Positions 44,299 to 55,787 are shown, counted from the stretch's first letter. The stretch is 64,000 nucleotides of DNA from Schizophyllum amplum (GCA_007026445.1 VDMD01000002.1:2666001-2730000), one strand, 5' to 3'. The notes: generated by a model not told the origin, from the letters alone. Numbers and translations are program-made.

Positions 44299-46278
44299 CT
44301 AATCTACTTCTCCGCCCTCCTGCTCTCCATCCTCCAGCTCTCCATCCTCCCGCTGTCCCTCTTCACTCGCCTCATGATACAGCCAGTCGCGAAGCGTCCT
44401 GAGCCGGTACTGCGACCCCATATACGCCGCCCCAAACCGCGTCTCCAGCGTCTCCCACACCCGCCTCAGCACCCGCACCTCATCGCCCGACGTCTTCCTG
44501 AACGCCGTCATAATCCAAAAGATCGTGCTACGGGACGGGACCGCCTCGCGGGGCAGCGCCAGGAAGATCTTCAGTATCGGCATCAGGTCGTACAGCGTCC
44601 ATGCCCGGCGCCCGCGCGTAAAACGCCGCTCGCCGGGCACGCCATGCCTTGCGAAGCCGAGGAAGAGCGCGCGCAGGACGCCCATGGAGGGCGTGTAATG
44701 CCCCGGGATGAGTTTACCGAACGCGTCTTCGTACAGAGGCGCCCCGGGCTCGTCGTTCACCTGCGCGAGCATGTCGCTGAAGGCGCGTAGCGCGATGGTG
44801 AGGTCGCCGTGGTGCGCAAAGGCCTGCACGAGCATGGTCCACGTCGCTGCGTTCGGCAGAAGGTCAGGCTCAATGTCAAGGGATTCGGCGTCGCGGAGGT
44901 GGGCGGTGAGGGCTGCGATGGCGTCGGCGTCGTCGTACGCCGAGTTGAGGCGGTAGCGGAAGACGCGGTAGACGTCGGACACGACGTCCATACGCCCATT
45001 GCGCGCGAAGGCCCACAGCGCCGCGTTCAGTCCATCGAGGCCGAGGGTGAAGCCTTCAAGGCGGAGCTGGCGGAGGGTCGCGCGAACGCCGGAGAGCTGA
45101 GCGGTATAGGTGTAGTAGTTCAGTAGCGCGAGATGTGTCACGCGATTAGGCGCGAGGCCGGAGGACTGCAGGAGGTTGGTCGCGTAACGAACGGTCGCTG
45201 GGTCGCGCGTTCGCGCAGCGGCGCTCAGCAGCGTGGTGTAGGTGTAGATGTCGGGCCGCGTGGGGGCATTCGCGGGCTGTGGCAGATGCGCCTCCTCATC
45301 TGCAAGCGCGGACGAGCCCGGTGCGCGGCCCGCGGCCATGTCCGCGAACGTCTGGAAGGCAAGCCGGACGTCGCCCGGTTGCGTCGTGCGCCAGCCCTTC
45401 GTCGCGCCGTCAATGAGCGCGTTCCATTCGTGCGGGAAGACACGGCCGCCCTGGCGCGCGAGATACGCAAGCACGGACAGTAGGCGGAGGAAGTGGGTGC
45501 GCGTCTTGGGGCGTGCGTGGGCGATGACGCGGGCGACGCGATGGAGATGCGGGTTGGGGACCATGTGGTGGTGCACGCGCGGCAGGCCGTCGGCGGGCGC
45601 GGGGAGGTCGAGGAGGAGGGAGTACGCGCGCCAGGCGTCGTCCGCGGACTGCGTGTACTGGAGGAAGAACAGCAGATCGGCGCGCATGACAGTGCGCTCG
45701 CTGTCGGAGAGCGTTGCGAAGTCGGGGAGCGGGTCGCGCATGAAGACAAGGTCGTCGGACGGCTCGTAGACGACCTCGCCGAGACCGTCCGGCCCGACAT
45801 TGAGCGGCTTGAGAGGCTTTGGCTGCCAGGTTCCCGCAGGGTAAGGAGACGTTTTGTCGGAGGTCGGCGGTGTGGTGAAGTATCTTTCGATCTGGCGCAG
45901 CCGTCGCGCTTTGTGCAAGGTGCGCAGACGGGCGTACCCGCAATAGTTGTCTCGCTTGCTGCGACGAGCTTCCCGGTTGTCTGCTGCATCCTCGCTCGCA
46001 CTCGCGACTTCGCCACTGTCGCGTTCGTCCCCAGAGACAATCCACAAGGTCTGCTCCTCCGCTTGCTGCAGCTCCGCCATAGAGATGCGGAGCGACGCGT
46101 CGCGTCTGGCCGTTCCGTTTTCGCGCTCGCGCCTTCGGGATGACGGTAGCGTCATTTGGGGTGCAAACGAGGAAGAGGGGCGAGCGGGTAGACCAGCTGG
46201 GAGCTGCGAGTATGCTGGGCATGTCCTGAGGGTGCTGGAGACACGTCTGGCAAGTCCCAGCGAGGGCGCTCTCAGCAT
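44299..46278 (-). CDS. pentatricopeptide-repeat (PPR) protein, probably mitochondrial
   Basis: Single-exon gene of 659 residues, unusual in this intron-rich window. The N-terminus MLRAPSLGLARRVSSTLRT is rich in Arg/Ser/Leu without acids, as expected for a mitochondrial presequence. PPR-type helical pairs occur from about residue 330, e.g. DIYTYTTLLSAAARTRDPAT, NRVTHLALLNYYTYTAQLSG, ATWTMLVQAFAHHGDLTIAL with AFSDML, and STIFWIMTAFRKTSG. PPR proteins bind organellar RNA and act in mitochondrial RNA processing, stability or translation; the target cannot be read from the sequence. The last ~20 residues are Glu/Gly repeats. It shares a 476-bp divergent promoter with the mitoribosomal bL12m gene. 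Confidence 0.85.
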   Translation of the reverse strand: MLRAPSLGLARRVSSTLRTCPAYSQLPAGLPARPSSSFAPQMTLPSSRRRERENGTARRDASLRISMAELQQAEEQTLWIVSGDERDSGEVASASEDAADNREARRSKRDNYCGYARLRTLHKARRLRQIERYFTTPPTSDKTSPYPAGTWQPKPLKPLNVGPDGLGEVVYEPSDDLVFMRDPLPDFATLSDSERTVMRADLLFFLQYTQSADDAWRAYSLLLDLPAPADGLPRVHHHMVPNPHLHRVARVIAHARPKTRTHFLRLLSVLAYLARQGGRVFPHEWNALIDGATKGWRTTQPGDVRLAFQTFADMAAGRAPGSSALADEEAHLPQPANAPTRPDIYTYTTLLSAAARTRDPATVRYATNLLQSSGLAPNRVTHLALLNYYTYTAQLSGVRATLRQLRLEGFTLGLDGLNAALWAFARNGRMDVVSDVYRVFRYRLNSAYDDADAIAALTAHLRDAESLDIEPDLLPNAATWTMLVQAFAHHGDLTIALRAFSDMLAQVNDEPGAPLYEDAFGKLIPGHYTPSMGVLRALFLGFARHGVPGERRFTRGRRAWTLYDLMPILKIFLALPREAVPSRSTIFWIMTAFRKTSGDEVRVLRRVWETLETRFGAAYMGSQYRLRTLRDWLYHEASEEGQREDGELEDGEQEGGEVD

Positions 46279-46754
46279 CAATGACCAGTGCCGTCATCCT
46301 GCGCGGTCGTCAGCGTCGTCGGCAACGTCGCGCACAGCATTGAGCTCTCACCGCAACCAGCACCTTCCCTAAACATGTATGTGCGCCGGACGACGCGACG
46401 ACGACGACAGTCAGATTCGACGAGCACAATGCCGTATGGGAAGCGCGGCCAATCACATCACAACAATTTTCCGTCCCGGACCGCCGGATTTTGCCGCCTG
46501 CCAAACAGGGCGTGCAGAAAATCACCAGAAACTCTGGCCACAAGTCGAAAAACACTCTCTGCCCGTCTTTGAGGGTATCCTAAACATTGTAGGCGCCTAT
46601 TCACAGCCCGCGACACGCCAACGAACCGTCAGGTCGAGGGTTTCGGGAATTTCCGACGCGACACGCCCGCTAACACATCCAAACAAGCGCTCCGAAAAAC
46701 TCAATCCGGTCCTCCGCGTCCGCGACTTCACTTCACGCGTCCCCACCTCTAGCC
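46279..46754. promoter_or_regulatory. divergent promoter, PPR protein / bL12m
   Basis: 476 bp between two genes for mitochondrial gene-expression proteins. Contains CCAATCA at about 46449 and an ACGCGT at about 46736. Confidence 0.45.
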
Positions 46755-47546
46755 ATGGCCGTGCGTCCCCTCACTGCCCTCACCCTCACCGCATGCTTAC
46801 CAATCAACAGTCCCGCTGCTCCGCGTCGCTGCGCGCCTTCGCCCGCACCTCCGTCGCCTCTCGGTGAGCCCGCACACACCTCTGCACACATGTGGCGCGC
46901 GCTGACGCCCCCTGTCTCCCCCCAGCGCACGGTTCTCCACGTCCCCGCGTGCTCTGCAGGCCGCAGCGGCGGCCAAGCCCGCGTCGGAGACCATTGACCG
47001 GATAGTGGACGACATCTCCAAGTTGACGCTGCTGCAGGCCGCAGACCTCGTCACCGCGCTCAAGGTGCCGCGGGCGTTCCTCTATGCGGCGCTTTGGGAG
47101 CTGACAAGACCTTAAGGACCGGTTAAACATCCAGGAGATTGCTATGCCCTCAGCAGCAGCACCCGCGGCTGCCGCGCCGGCCGCGGAGGAGACCGTCAAG
47201 GTGCGTGCTTGGCGCACTCTTTGTTGACTCGGAAAGCTCACAAGGGTTATGTTACAGGAGGAGCCCAAGGAGAAGACCATCTTCAACGTCAAGCTCGAGT
47301 CCTTCGACGCCGCCGCGAAGCCAAAGATCATCCGCGAGGTCAAGGCGATCGTCCCCAACTTGACGCTCATAGACGTTCGTCTCGCTCCCTCACCCCTCAC
47401 TTCGCACCACTCACGTCTATGTTTTACAGGCGAAGAAGTTCGTCGAGGGCGTGCCAAAGATCCTCAAGGAGAACGTCACGAAGGAGGACGCAGAAAAGCT
47501 CCAGAAGGCCTTCGAGGCCCTCGGTGCTGTCGTCAAGCTCGAGTAG
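46755..47546 (+). CDS. MNP1: mitochondrial ribosomal protein bL12m (L7/L12)
   Basis: Stalk protein of the mitochondrial large subunit that recruits translation factors. Six exons: 46755-46760 (ATG GCC only), 46811-46863, 46926-47064, 47117-47200, 47258-47374, 47430-47546; 171 residues. The presequence (SRCSASLRAFARTSVASRAR) is basic. The N-terminal dimerisation helix reads IDRIVDDISKLTLLQAADLV, an Ala-rich hinge follows, then the C-terminal domain EKTIFNVKLESFDAAAKPKI, IREVKAIVPNLTLIDAKKFV, EGVPKILKENVTKEDAEKLQ ending in GAVVKLE. An alternative start is ATG 46794 reading straight into exon 2; the two-codon exon is preferred for its GCCATGG context and GTGCGT donor. Confidence 0.93.
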
Positions 47547-47896
47547 ACACGAGCCTGTCCTCTACCTTGCTTATCTGCTTAGCTTACCATCCCCTTCCGC
47601 CCTGGTCTAATCCACACCTCAAACACAACATGATTTGGATGTGCTCAGACTTTTCCGGGCGCGCAACTTGTCTCCCGCGAATGCGCTCCTCTGTCACGCG
47701 GGGCCCTTGCGACGCAATTCCAAGCACAGTATATCACGACATGCGTATTGAGTACATGATCTTCGCGACCAAGACAGTAGGTAATAAAAAACAAAATATG
47801 AACGAGAGGTGGGAGGATAGGATACAGCGTTCGACAAGCCTCGGCGTCCTGCGCAATAATTCACGGACACCTGCTCGATAAGTTCGAGGAAACCCT
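47547..47896. other. convergent intergenic region, bL12m / NOT3
   Basis: 350 bp between two 3' ends. AATAAA-like words (47781) are present. No gene seen. Confidence 0.5.
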
Positions 47897-50695
47897 TTAG
47901 TCTTCTGACAGATACCGGTATTCGAACCGGAAGTCACTCTTCTTCCGCTGACACCACGAGCCCTCCCAGTCGAAGTAGACGTAGACGCCCTGCTCGTACT
48001 CCTCAGTGATCGCCTGCGGCTCGGAGTGTCGTTGGAACCAGGTCAAGTACTTGACGTGGAAGCGCCATGATTGGCGCTTGAGCTCTCGTGCTGCGAGGAA
48101 CCTGGAGGCACAGACATCAGCGACACAACGCAGGCAAGGCGGCCATGATACGCACTGTTGGTATGTGCCCGGCAAGTAGTAGAACACATAGAACAGCGTC
48201 TCGACGTCCATGCTCGTGAACGCGCGCGGCGTGCTGAGGAACGGATGCGGCACTTGCGGGTAGTAGGTCGGCGTCTGGTACGGGTTGCGCGGCACATAGT
48301 ACTTCGGCCTATACGTCGTCCGTCAGCCACACAAACCCACCACACCCAACACAAAACACGCACTTGTCCGTATCTGACGGCTGCGGCAAATTGCTGTACC
48401 CGCCCTCCAGCATCTTGTGCACCTGGTCCAGGTTCGACATCCGCACGTTCGCCTTCTGCTTCGCGTTCTCGTACGACACGACCAGGTCCGAGAGCGACGT
48501 CAGGTTGCGCTGCTGCTGTGGCTGTTGCTGCGACGGCGACGCGATGGGCGGCTGCTGCGTGGGCGCAGGCGGAGCGAGCATGCCCTCCGCCTGCGGTGGC
48601 GGCTTAACGCCCGGTGGAGCAGCGGGCTGCGCGCCGGATGGCACGGGTGAGGGTGCAAGCGCGCCTGGTGTTGCAGGCGTGAAAGAAGCTTGGATCTGTT
48701 GCGGGAGCGGTGACGTTGCTAGTCCGCCATTAACAGGCCCGACCGGCTGCTGCGTATGTATCGTGTCTGCCTGCGGCTGGACGTACAAAGTTGAGCGGTC
48801 AAATATAGAGATGAGGTGCGCTCGCTTACAGAAACACCTGGAGGTGCTGAAGGCGCTGCTTGTGCCAGTGATGATATAGAGTCTACTGGCGATCAGCAAG
48901 TAAGCACGCTAGTAAAGCAGTTGGACTGCACCTTTCCTCGCCGTCGTCAGCTTTTGCGGCGATGACACCGCGCCAGCTGAGCCACTCCTCGAGCTCGGCG
49001 TCACCGCCTCCGATAAAGATGGTGACTGTTGCGCTGATTGAAGCGACCCGTCTGGTATGTTCGATACCGACGCCGCCGAAGACAGCATAGGACTCGTAAC
49101 CGATAGTTGAGTGAAGCTAGGCGATGACGGCGCATGTGACTGTTGATCGGACATAGAGGGTGGTATTGACGGCGAGTGGGCAGGACCCTGTGATGCAGAC
49201 TGTGTTATTGGTGTTGACGGATTTGGCGCGTGCGCTGTTGAGGTTGCGCTGGGTGTCGTTGCTGATGCCGATGGTGATAATGCTGCCGCTGCCATTGCCG
49301 CGTACTTTATTGGCGGTAGTTGCGTAGGTGGCCGTGGTGCTGGTTGTGTTGATCCTAAGCCTGCCTTCAATATGCTCGACATGGGTTGTTGCACAAAATT
49401 TGGAGGGGGTTTCGCTATGAGAGATATTTGTCGGGCGGCTCATCAGCCAATGATAAATACGCGTACCATCGACGGAAGATTCTGTAGATCAAGTCAACGC
49501 AGTGACTTGAGGATAAGCAAGGATGACGCACTTCGTAATGAGATGTTCGCCTTCTTGAGTATCGGGCTCTCCTGTTCGCGCTTATGTGAGGGCGGTTCGA
49601 TGTCTTTCTCTTTCTCCTTTTCTTTGTCGTGCTTGTGTTTCAACGGTGTCCTCGGCGGCAAGTCTAAAGGGTCTGCCAATTAGACGAGAGAAAAGTGAAG
49701 TCGAGTGATTGACAGCACCTTCACTCTCTGGTTCTGATTGCTCGTCTTCCTCGTTCAAGAGGCCGAACTTCTCTTCCTCCTCATCGAGTCGCAACTCGTC
49801 ATATATGCCCTCGTCTTCCTCGAAGTCCTCTTCCTGCATTGAATGTCAATACTGGCATGACGATGCCGCAGACATTGAGACGCACCGTGTTGCTCTCGAC
49901 GAAATACTGCACATCCTCCTTCAGAGCGTTGACGCGATCTGTTGTCAATGAGCCGTTGTTGAGCAGCCGTAGTACGATTTCGAGTCGACTGATGTGCCAC
50001 TTTCTGCGGTCATTCAACTGCTCGAGCTCTTCCATGCGCCCTGCCGTATTTGAGCTCTTCTTCTTCTTCCCCTGTCCTTGCAGCGCCTCGACTTGCGCTT
50101 CCGCGGCCTCGACCTGCATCTGCAGCTCCTCCACCATCGACTGCAGCCACTGCATCGCCTCCTCCTTTTCCTGTTCCTTCGGGTCAAGCTTGGCGGCTTG
50201 TGTGAGGCCTTCCTTGGAGAACGCTTTCGTCTTCATCTCCTTCTCGCACGCTTTGAACTTCTCCATTTGCTGGACAATGGACACGATCGTCAGCATGCGC
50301 CACATGTAGCAAGGGAGCGCGCTCGCGCTGCGACGCGTTGTACGATGGAGAGGGGAGGAAGATGGGGGTTGTAGAGTGCACGCACCGTCTCGATGAGCCG
50401 TCGGTTGTCCAGCAGCTGCGACTTGTCCTTGATGTCGTTGCTCGCGACCCAAGTCTTGATCTGGTCTCGTAGGCGCTGAAGCTTCTTGATCTGCGTCTTC
50501 AAGTCGAGCTCGAGCTTCTCCTTCTGCGTCTGGTTTGTGGACGCCTGCATCTTGTCATATATGCCTTCGAACAACTCGACGCCCTCCGACACCTTCTTCA
50601 AGGTGCGGTCGATCTCGGCTGTACGCGCAGTCAATATTCGGAGAGTCATAGCCTTGTCCTCAGAGAGCCGCACTTTGTAATTTTCGCGCCGCCAT
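47897..50695 (-). CDS. NOT3: CCR4-NOT complex subunit NOT3/NOT5
   Basis: Scaffold of the deadenylase complex. Eleven exons on the minus strand: 50695-50674, 50618-50386, 50269-49886, 49833-49719, 49672-49532, 49481-49467 (15 nt), 49414-48932, 48885-48830, 48776-48364, 48308-48156, 48101-47897; 739 residues. The start [20 protein letters not shown] is diagnostic. The N-terminal coiled-coil domain (1-235) includes [20 protein letters not shown] and [24 protein letters not shown] sequence split by intron 2. An acidic stretch, a DKEKEKEKD run and a Ser/Pro/Gln-rich linker follow. The C-terminal NOT-box (about 620-739) reads [58 protein letters not shown] and ends [20 protein letters not shown] before YRYLSED. 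The 15-nt microexon is needed to keep the frame into [10 protein letters not shown]. Confidence 0.94.
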
Positions 50696-51152
50696 GGTTG
50701 GCAGGGACTCTGGACCGGTAAGTTAAAGACGGAGACGCGCGCGCGCCAACGCCGTCAGCGCTTGACAAAATTGACACCTATTTACTGGCAGCTTTACAGC
50801 TTGGACAAAGCCTTCCACATTGGGACTTGCACTTGCACATGCAGCTTATATTGTTCCACATCCTCGTGAGCACGCTCTGAGGACGCCCTTCACGTTCACG
50901 ACGAACTGCGCTCCATGGACGACATCTGCTGGAATTTTACGCTGGTTCTCGCGTACGTAGCTCGCAAGCTAGGTGGCATTCCGCGAAGTCGAAAGGCCGT
51001 GCCACCTCATTCACAGCGGTTCTCTCAAATCTCAGGCAGCGTTGCAATGATACAGTTATGCATATCCATAAAGCATGGTGGATGGTGGTGGTGGGTGTAC
51101 AGTGTGTACAGCATAACGACTACATAAGAATGGGAACAGGCCGCCCAGTAGA
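50696..51152. other. intergenic region upstream of NOT3
   Basis: 457 bp holding the NOT3 promoter and the RPL3 3' UTR. No specific element identified. Confidence 0.5.
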
Positions 51153-52640
51153 TCAAGCCCTGGCCTTGAGCGTTCCCAAGAACGCGGCCTTTTCTTCGAA
51201 GGTCTGGAAGGTACCGTGCTGCAAAGAAACATGTCAACTCATGTGCGATAGGCTCATGCGACAGGATACTCACGCCGAACTTCGAGGAGGTGTCGATGAA
51301 CTTGAGAGAGACCTTCTCGAGGTCCCGGCGGGAGGTGTGAACCATGAGCGACTTCCGGATGGTGACAACGCGCTTCTTGGTACCCGGAATGCAGCCCTTG
51401 AGCATGAGGTAGTCGTTCTTAACGATACCGTAGTGCGGGAAGCCACCCATGGGCGTGATGGTCTTCTTCGTGATGTCGTGCTCCGTGGACGCGTTGCCGT
51501 CGTCGGTGCCAGCGCCGACACGGTAGATCTTCTTGTTGATCTCCGTACGGTGGTGGTAACCGTCTGCACAAGAGGTGAGCGATGCTCGGTGCACACAAGA
51601 GCGAACCACGTACTTTGACCGGCACGGGCGACGGAGTACATGACCTTCGAAGGATGCCATGCACCGATACAGGCGACCTTGCGGAGACCCTTGTGCGTCT
51701 TCCGCGGCAACTTCTTCGTTCCCCAACGGTGGGTGACACCCTCGAAACCGTGACCCTTGGTCACCGCAATGACGTCCACACACTCGTCCTGCTCGAAGAT
51801 GGAGTTGACCTCCACCGGCTTCTCGAACAGGCCGTGCGCGAACTCGACCTTGTCCGCGACGGAGCCGCCGTTGACCTGGATCTCCATGAGGTGCGCCTTC
51901 TTCTGGCTGAGGCCCGTCTTGCGGATCTGCGTGTGCGCGAGGATGCGGACGACGGTGCAGTACTTGCGGATGCGCTCGAGCTCGCGGGAGATGAGCTTGC
52001 CGTCCGCCTCCGACGCCTTCTTCGCGTAGCGGGTGAAGGCCTTCTTCTTTGAGCGGTACCAGTTCTTGTAAAACCGGCGGCGGACCTCGTCGGACAAGTG
52101 GGATGCCCAGACGGTGGTGAGTGCGCGCATGCCACGGGGTGTCTCGACGTAGCCAACAACACCGACAACCATGAGGGGAGGCGTCTCGACGATGGTGACA
52201 GCCTCGACAACCTCACGCTTGTGCATCTCTGCCCAATTTGTTAATTATCCGATGGGGTGAGGGAGGGGAGGGTACGCACTGGAGCCAGGACGGTCAAGAT
52301 CGCGGACAACATGGGTCATGCCGGCCTTGTAGCCCATGAAGGCAGTCAAGTGCACGGGCTTCTTGGGGTCATCCTGAAGCGCGCTTTCAGCGACCGATCC
52401 AACGTGTACAAGCTTTGCCACACACCTTGGGGAAAGACTTTACTTTTCCGCGGTGGCGCGCAGCGCGCTTCCTCGGAAGGAAGCCAAGGGAGCCGTGACG
52501 GGGTGCCTCGTACTGTGAGGGATCGGTGTTCAGCAAATATCTTCATAACCAGGCTTCGCTTAGCTAACCTTACGGTGACTGTGGGCAGCATAGCGTCAGC
52601 ATTCGTCCAGTCGCCATACAGCACAGTGAACTCACCTCAT
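51153..52640 (-). CDS. RPL3: 60S ribosomal protein uL3
   Basis: Core large-subunit protein reaching the peptidyl-transferase centre. Seven exons on the minus strand: 52640-52636 (5 nt), 52578-52569 (10 nt), 52512-52426, 52373-52280, 52228-51614, 51563-51274, 51218-51153; 388 residues, the family length. The invariant N-terminus [20 protein letters not shown] is assembled from the 5-nt first exon, the 10-nt microexon and exon 3. Other motifs: [80 protein letters not shown] and [20 protein letters not shown]; it ends [10 protein letters not shown]. The position of the first three exons is fixed by the universal conservation of this N-terminus. Confidence 0.97.
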
Positions 52641-53075
52641 CTTGAGGGGGTCTTGACGTCGGCGGCGATGGCGAGCAGGACTCTCAGATCGCAGAAATCA
52701 GCTGCTCACGTGATGCAGTGGCTCAGTTCGAGCTGTACAGTGTGACAACTCTTGTGATTTGTTACCGTGATGGTTCAACTTCGGCATCTCCCGCCTTGGG
52801 CCTTCAGTCTTCTTTACTTTCTGCAGCGACGACATTGATAATTCCATTGCTGTCTCGGGCTCATATTTTCAGTTCCATACACCCAAGCAACAATAGCATG
52901 TTCACAACAAGGCAATCAATACTGGAGCCTCCTTCACGTTTTCCTGCTTCAAAATGCATGTGGGTGGCAGACGATGGCCTTTCATTTCGTGAACACTCGT
53001 ATGTACTATGATACAACATGATAATCTGGACATTCTGGTGCAGTCGTCGATGCCGCGCATCCACATACAGGACGT
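52641..53075. other. intergenic region upstream of RPL3
   Basis: 435 bp: RPL3 promoter and the 3' end of the MFS transporter gene. Nothing specific seen. Confidence 0.5.
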
Positions 53076-54915
53076 TTACACCGTCTCCTTGTACGACTGC
53101 TCACCCTTCTCCCCGTCCACCGTCCACTCCGACTTAGCGACTGGCGGCGTTACCTCCTCGACCCCAAGATCCGACTCGCCAACCTTGTCCACCTTGTCGC
53201 GGTATGCCGGCACGAAGTTGATGCAGAGGGGGTAGGTGTAGGCGCTCACAAAGAACATCGTCGGCACGATCATCGCGAATGCGGTGCTGTTGTGATTGTC
53301 GGCGGCAACAGCGAGAATCGGTGGGACTGTACGTTCACCATTATAGTGAGTTTTTTTGACTCAATGCATTGCGAGTGGAACGTACCGCAAGCGCCACCAA
53401 CGACACCGCCGACTACCCAGCCGGAGCCACGCTTCGTGTGTTTGCCCAGTCCTCGGATGCCTAGTGCCACGATGGTCGGGAAGCAGACGCTCTCGAAGAA
53501 TAGCGTCAAGATCAGCATGGCGAGACCCGTATTCCTATTAACATCGTCAGCTTAGCTAGGCGTCGCAGGACATGCAACACTCACCCTCCTTGCGTGATAC
53601 TCGCTGCGCAGAATGCGATGGCACCGCTCAAATATAACAGGAAGACCATGCGCGGCTTCACGTATTTCATGATCAGCGCGCCAGTGAAACGTCCGATAGC
53701 AAAGCACCCCTGCGCTGCGGCGAGGAAGTTGGCACCGAGGGCCGAGTCTGTACCCGGGCGAACTTCCGTCACGTAGTTTATGAAGTACCCAGCAATGGCG
53801 ACTGGTATATCATCAGTTCACGAGACCATATTAAACATGGATTCTGAGCCCACCTTGCGCGCCTGTATAACAGAACTGAGCCCACGCCGCGTGGAACAAC
53901 GTGTACTGCTTCCAGAAAGGCTTCTCGTTGTTGTCGCCAACGTGCGTGAGCTCAGCTTGTTCGGCCATGTCCGCGTCTGCGTTCTCGTTAGACTTCGACA
54001 GGCTGATAAAAAAACAAGATGTTCATACCTGTCACCTCAGGAATCACAGTGAAGTAGAAAACGACGGCCAGGCAAAATACGAAAATCCCGATAGCAAGGT
54101 ACACCCACTGAACGGTTTTCAGTGCATTGACTGAGTCCCCAGTGTCCACGAAGAAGACGTAAGACCCGAGGACGGGTCCGACAACTGGCTCATGGCATCA
54201 GTACTGCGTCAAGTCTCCACTGGCAACCGCTGAGTCTACCTGTCCCAACGGCTTGAACAGCCTGTGCTAGGTTGATACGCAGCTCTGCATACCTAGGCGG
54301 ACCCGTTACTGCGAGGACGGTTTAGAACCGAGCCCCGAAGCAAGGGATGAAGATACGCACCAGCCATATACGGGTTCGCAGCTGTCTCCAAACAGCCCAG
54401 ACCGCTGCCGATAATGAACGTCGCCCCGCAAAAGCCGCCGAAGCTCTCCTTCAACGCCGCGGGCCACATCATGAACGCGCCGATGCCATAGAGGACAAGT
54501 CCCATGATGAAGGTCGCGCGATACCCATAGTGCCGGAGGACCCAGTTGCCGTATCCGAGAGAGGCCAGCGGATAGGCGCCAAAGTACGCTGTTGGGGGGA
54601 GCGATGTAAGTTGCCTGCAGTTCAATCAATCAAGCCACGCACCCGCTTGCAACCCCGAGGATCTCGTCCGCGTAATGCCCAGCGTGTTCTGGAAGTGTTT
54701 GTTCAAGGTGTCCAGGAGGCCGTACGCGAAGCCCTGGTACGGTCATATCAGCATCAGCTGCCGCGCGTTTACCAACGCGATAGGGTGCGTACCCATAGGA
54801 AGTATAGGATTGTAACCAAGAAGAGTGGGTAGATGGTCTCGCGCAGCGTCAAGGCCGCCGCGTCAGTGACACGATTGCCCACTTTGAGTGTATGCTTCTT
54901 GAAGAACCTTGTCAT
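53076..54915 (-). CDS. MFS transporter, fucose/glucose permease (FHS) type
   Basis: Proton-coupled sugar symporter of the L-fucose permease family, plasma membrane or vacuole. Nine exons on the minus strand: 54915-54793, 54733-54643, 54588-54361, 54308-54240, 54184-54029, 53976-53854, 53801-53585, 53534-53386, 53326-53076; 468 residues with about 12 hydrophobic segments. Family features: YPLFLVTILYFLWGFAYGLL then DTLNKHFQ (TM1), YFGAYPLASLGYGNWVLRHY, GYRATFIMGLVLYGIGAFMM, IIGSGLGCLETAANPYM (TM4, conserved E..ANPY), RINLAQAVQAVGTVVGPVLG, AQFCYTGAQVAIAGYFINYV, GRFTGALIMKYVKPRMVFLL, FFESVCFPTIVALGIRGLGK and AFAMIVPTMFFVSAYTYPLC. A hydrophilic acidic tail follows. The substrate (fucose, glucose, galactose or another sugar) cannot be read from the sequence. 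Confidence 0.92.
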
Positions 54916-55787
54916 CGTCGGTGTACTGTGAGCAGGGGCAGGAGAGAGCAGTGGAAGGAAGTTGCGCGGGAACGCAAATAATGCGCCTATGGACGAAGCG
55001 GCCGCGGTAATCAGACGCGCGGGGGAAGGAGGGCAAGGGGAAGCCACCTTCTCATGCTACGCCATCTTGCTTAAATCGTCCGCTCGGCCCGGATGGCGCG
55101 TCGCTGCAGGAGCCAGGGTGTCAGATGAGTGCTGGGGTAACATTCGGACGCTGCGTAGGGTGGTGCAGTGGTCACGGGAAGAACATGATGAGGCACCACC
55201 ATCAAAAGGCGTCCCATGATCATCTGTGGTCGAGCGTTCCCATCCACCGTCTGCGGCGTCATGAACTTGTTGTGTGCACCTCGCGCTGCTCTTCAGCGAT
55301 GAGCCATGTAAGGGTGCAAGGAATACGAGGCTGTCGTGGCTTTGCAATCAAGCAGACCAGTCGAGCAATAGGTATGAGTGAAGAGACGCCAGATAAGCAG
55401 CAACGTCCGCTGGTAGCTCACAGGAGATTTTCAGAGCGACGATGAGTCGATGACCGCGTCCCTAATGAGGCGTGAGAATGGCCGAGTCCAGCGGGGAAAA
55501 CAGTAGCGGGGAAGGCGAGGAAGATGTGGGGCAGGCTGGGGCAGCGCGCGGGGCCCCGGACATGATCTCCGGGAGCATCTTGAGTTGCCAGATTCACAGA
55601 TCCCAGCTTCAACTGCAAGCGAGCGTCAAGCTTCCTGTCCTTTACACTGCGTAGCCTGAAGAACTTGTTAAGCAGCAGTACAGATCAGCCATAGAATAAG
55701 AGGGAGATACCTTGTCTAGTATTATATAGTACATGCTGGTAAATTGAGCGAGTAGTTGGACGTAGACTGGGACTGAATATACTCTCT
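54916..55787. other. intergenic region upstream of the MFS transporter
   Basis: 872 bp between co-oriented minus-strand genes. Contains a ~28-bp word near 55580-55606 (AGCATCTTGAGTTGCCAGAT..) similar to one at 36634. No gene seen. Confidence 0.5.

Noticed and set aside
45225..46297. Two other long minus-strand frames across the PPR gene
   Set aside because: Arg/Pro/Ala-rich out-of-frame shadows of the intact 659-residue PPR frame.
47915..47935. TTCGAACC flanked by CCGGT/ACCGG as a tRNA B box
   Set aside because: Lies inside the conserved NOT-box coding sequence of NOT3 and has no cloverleaf around it.
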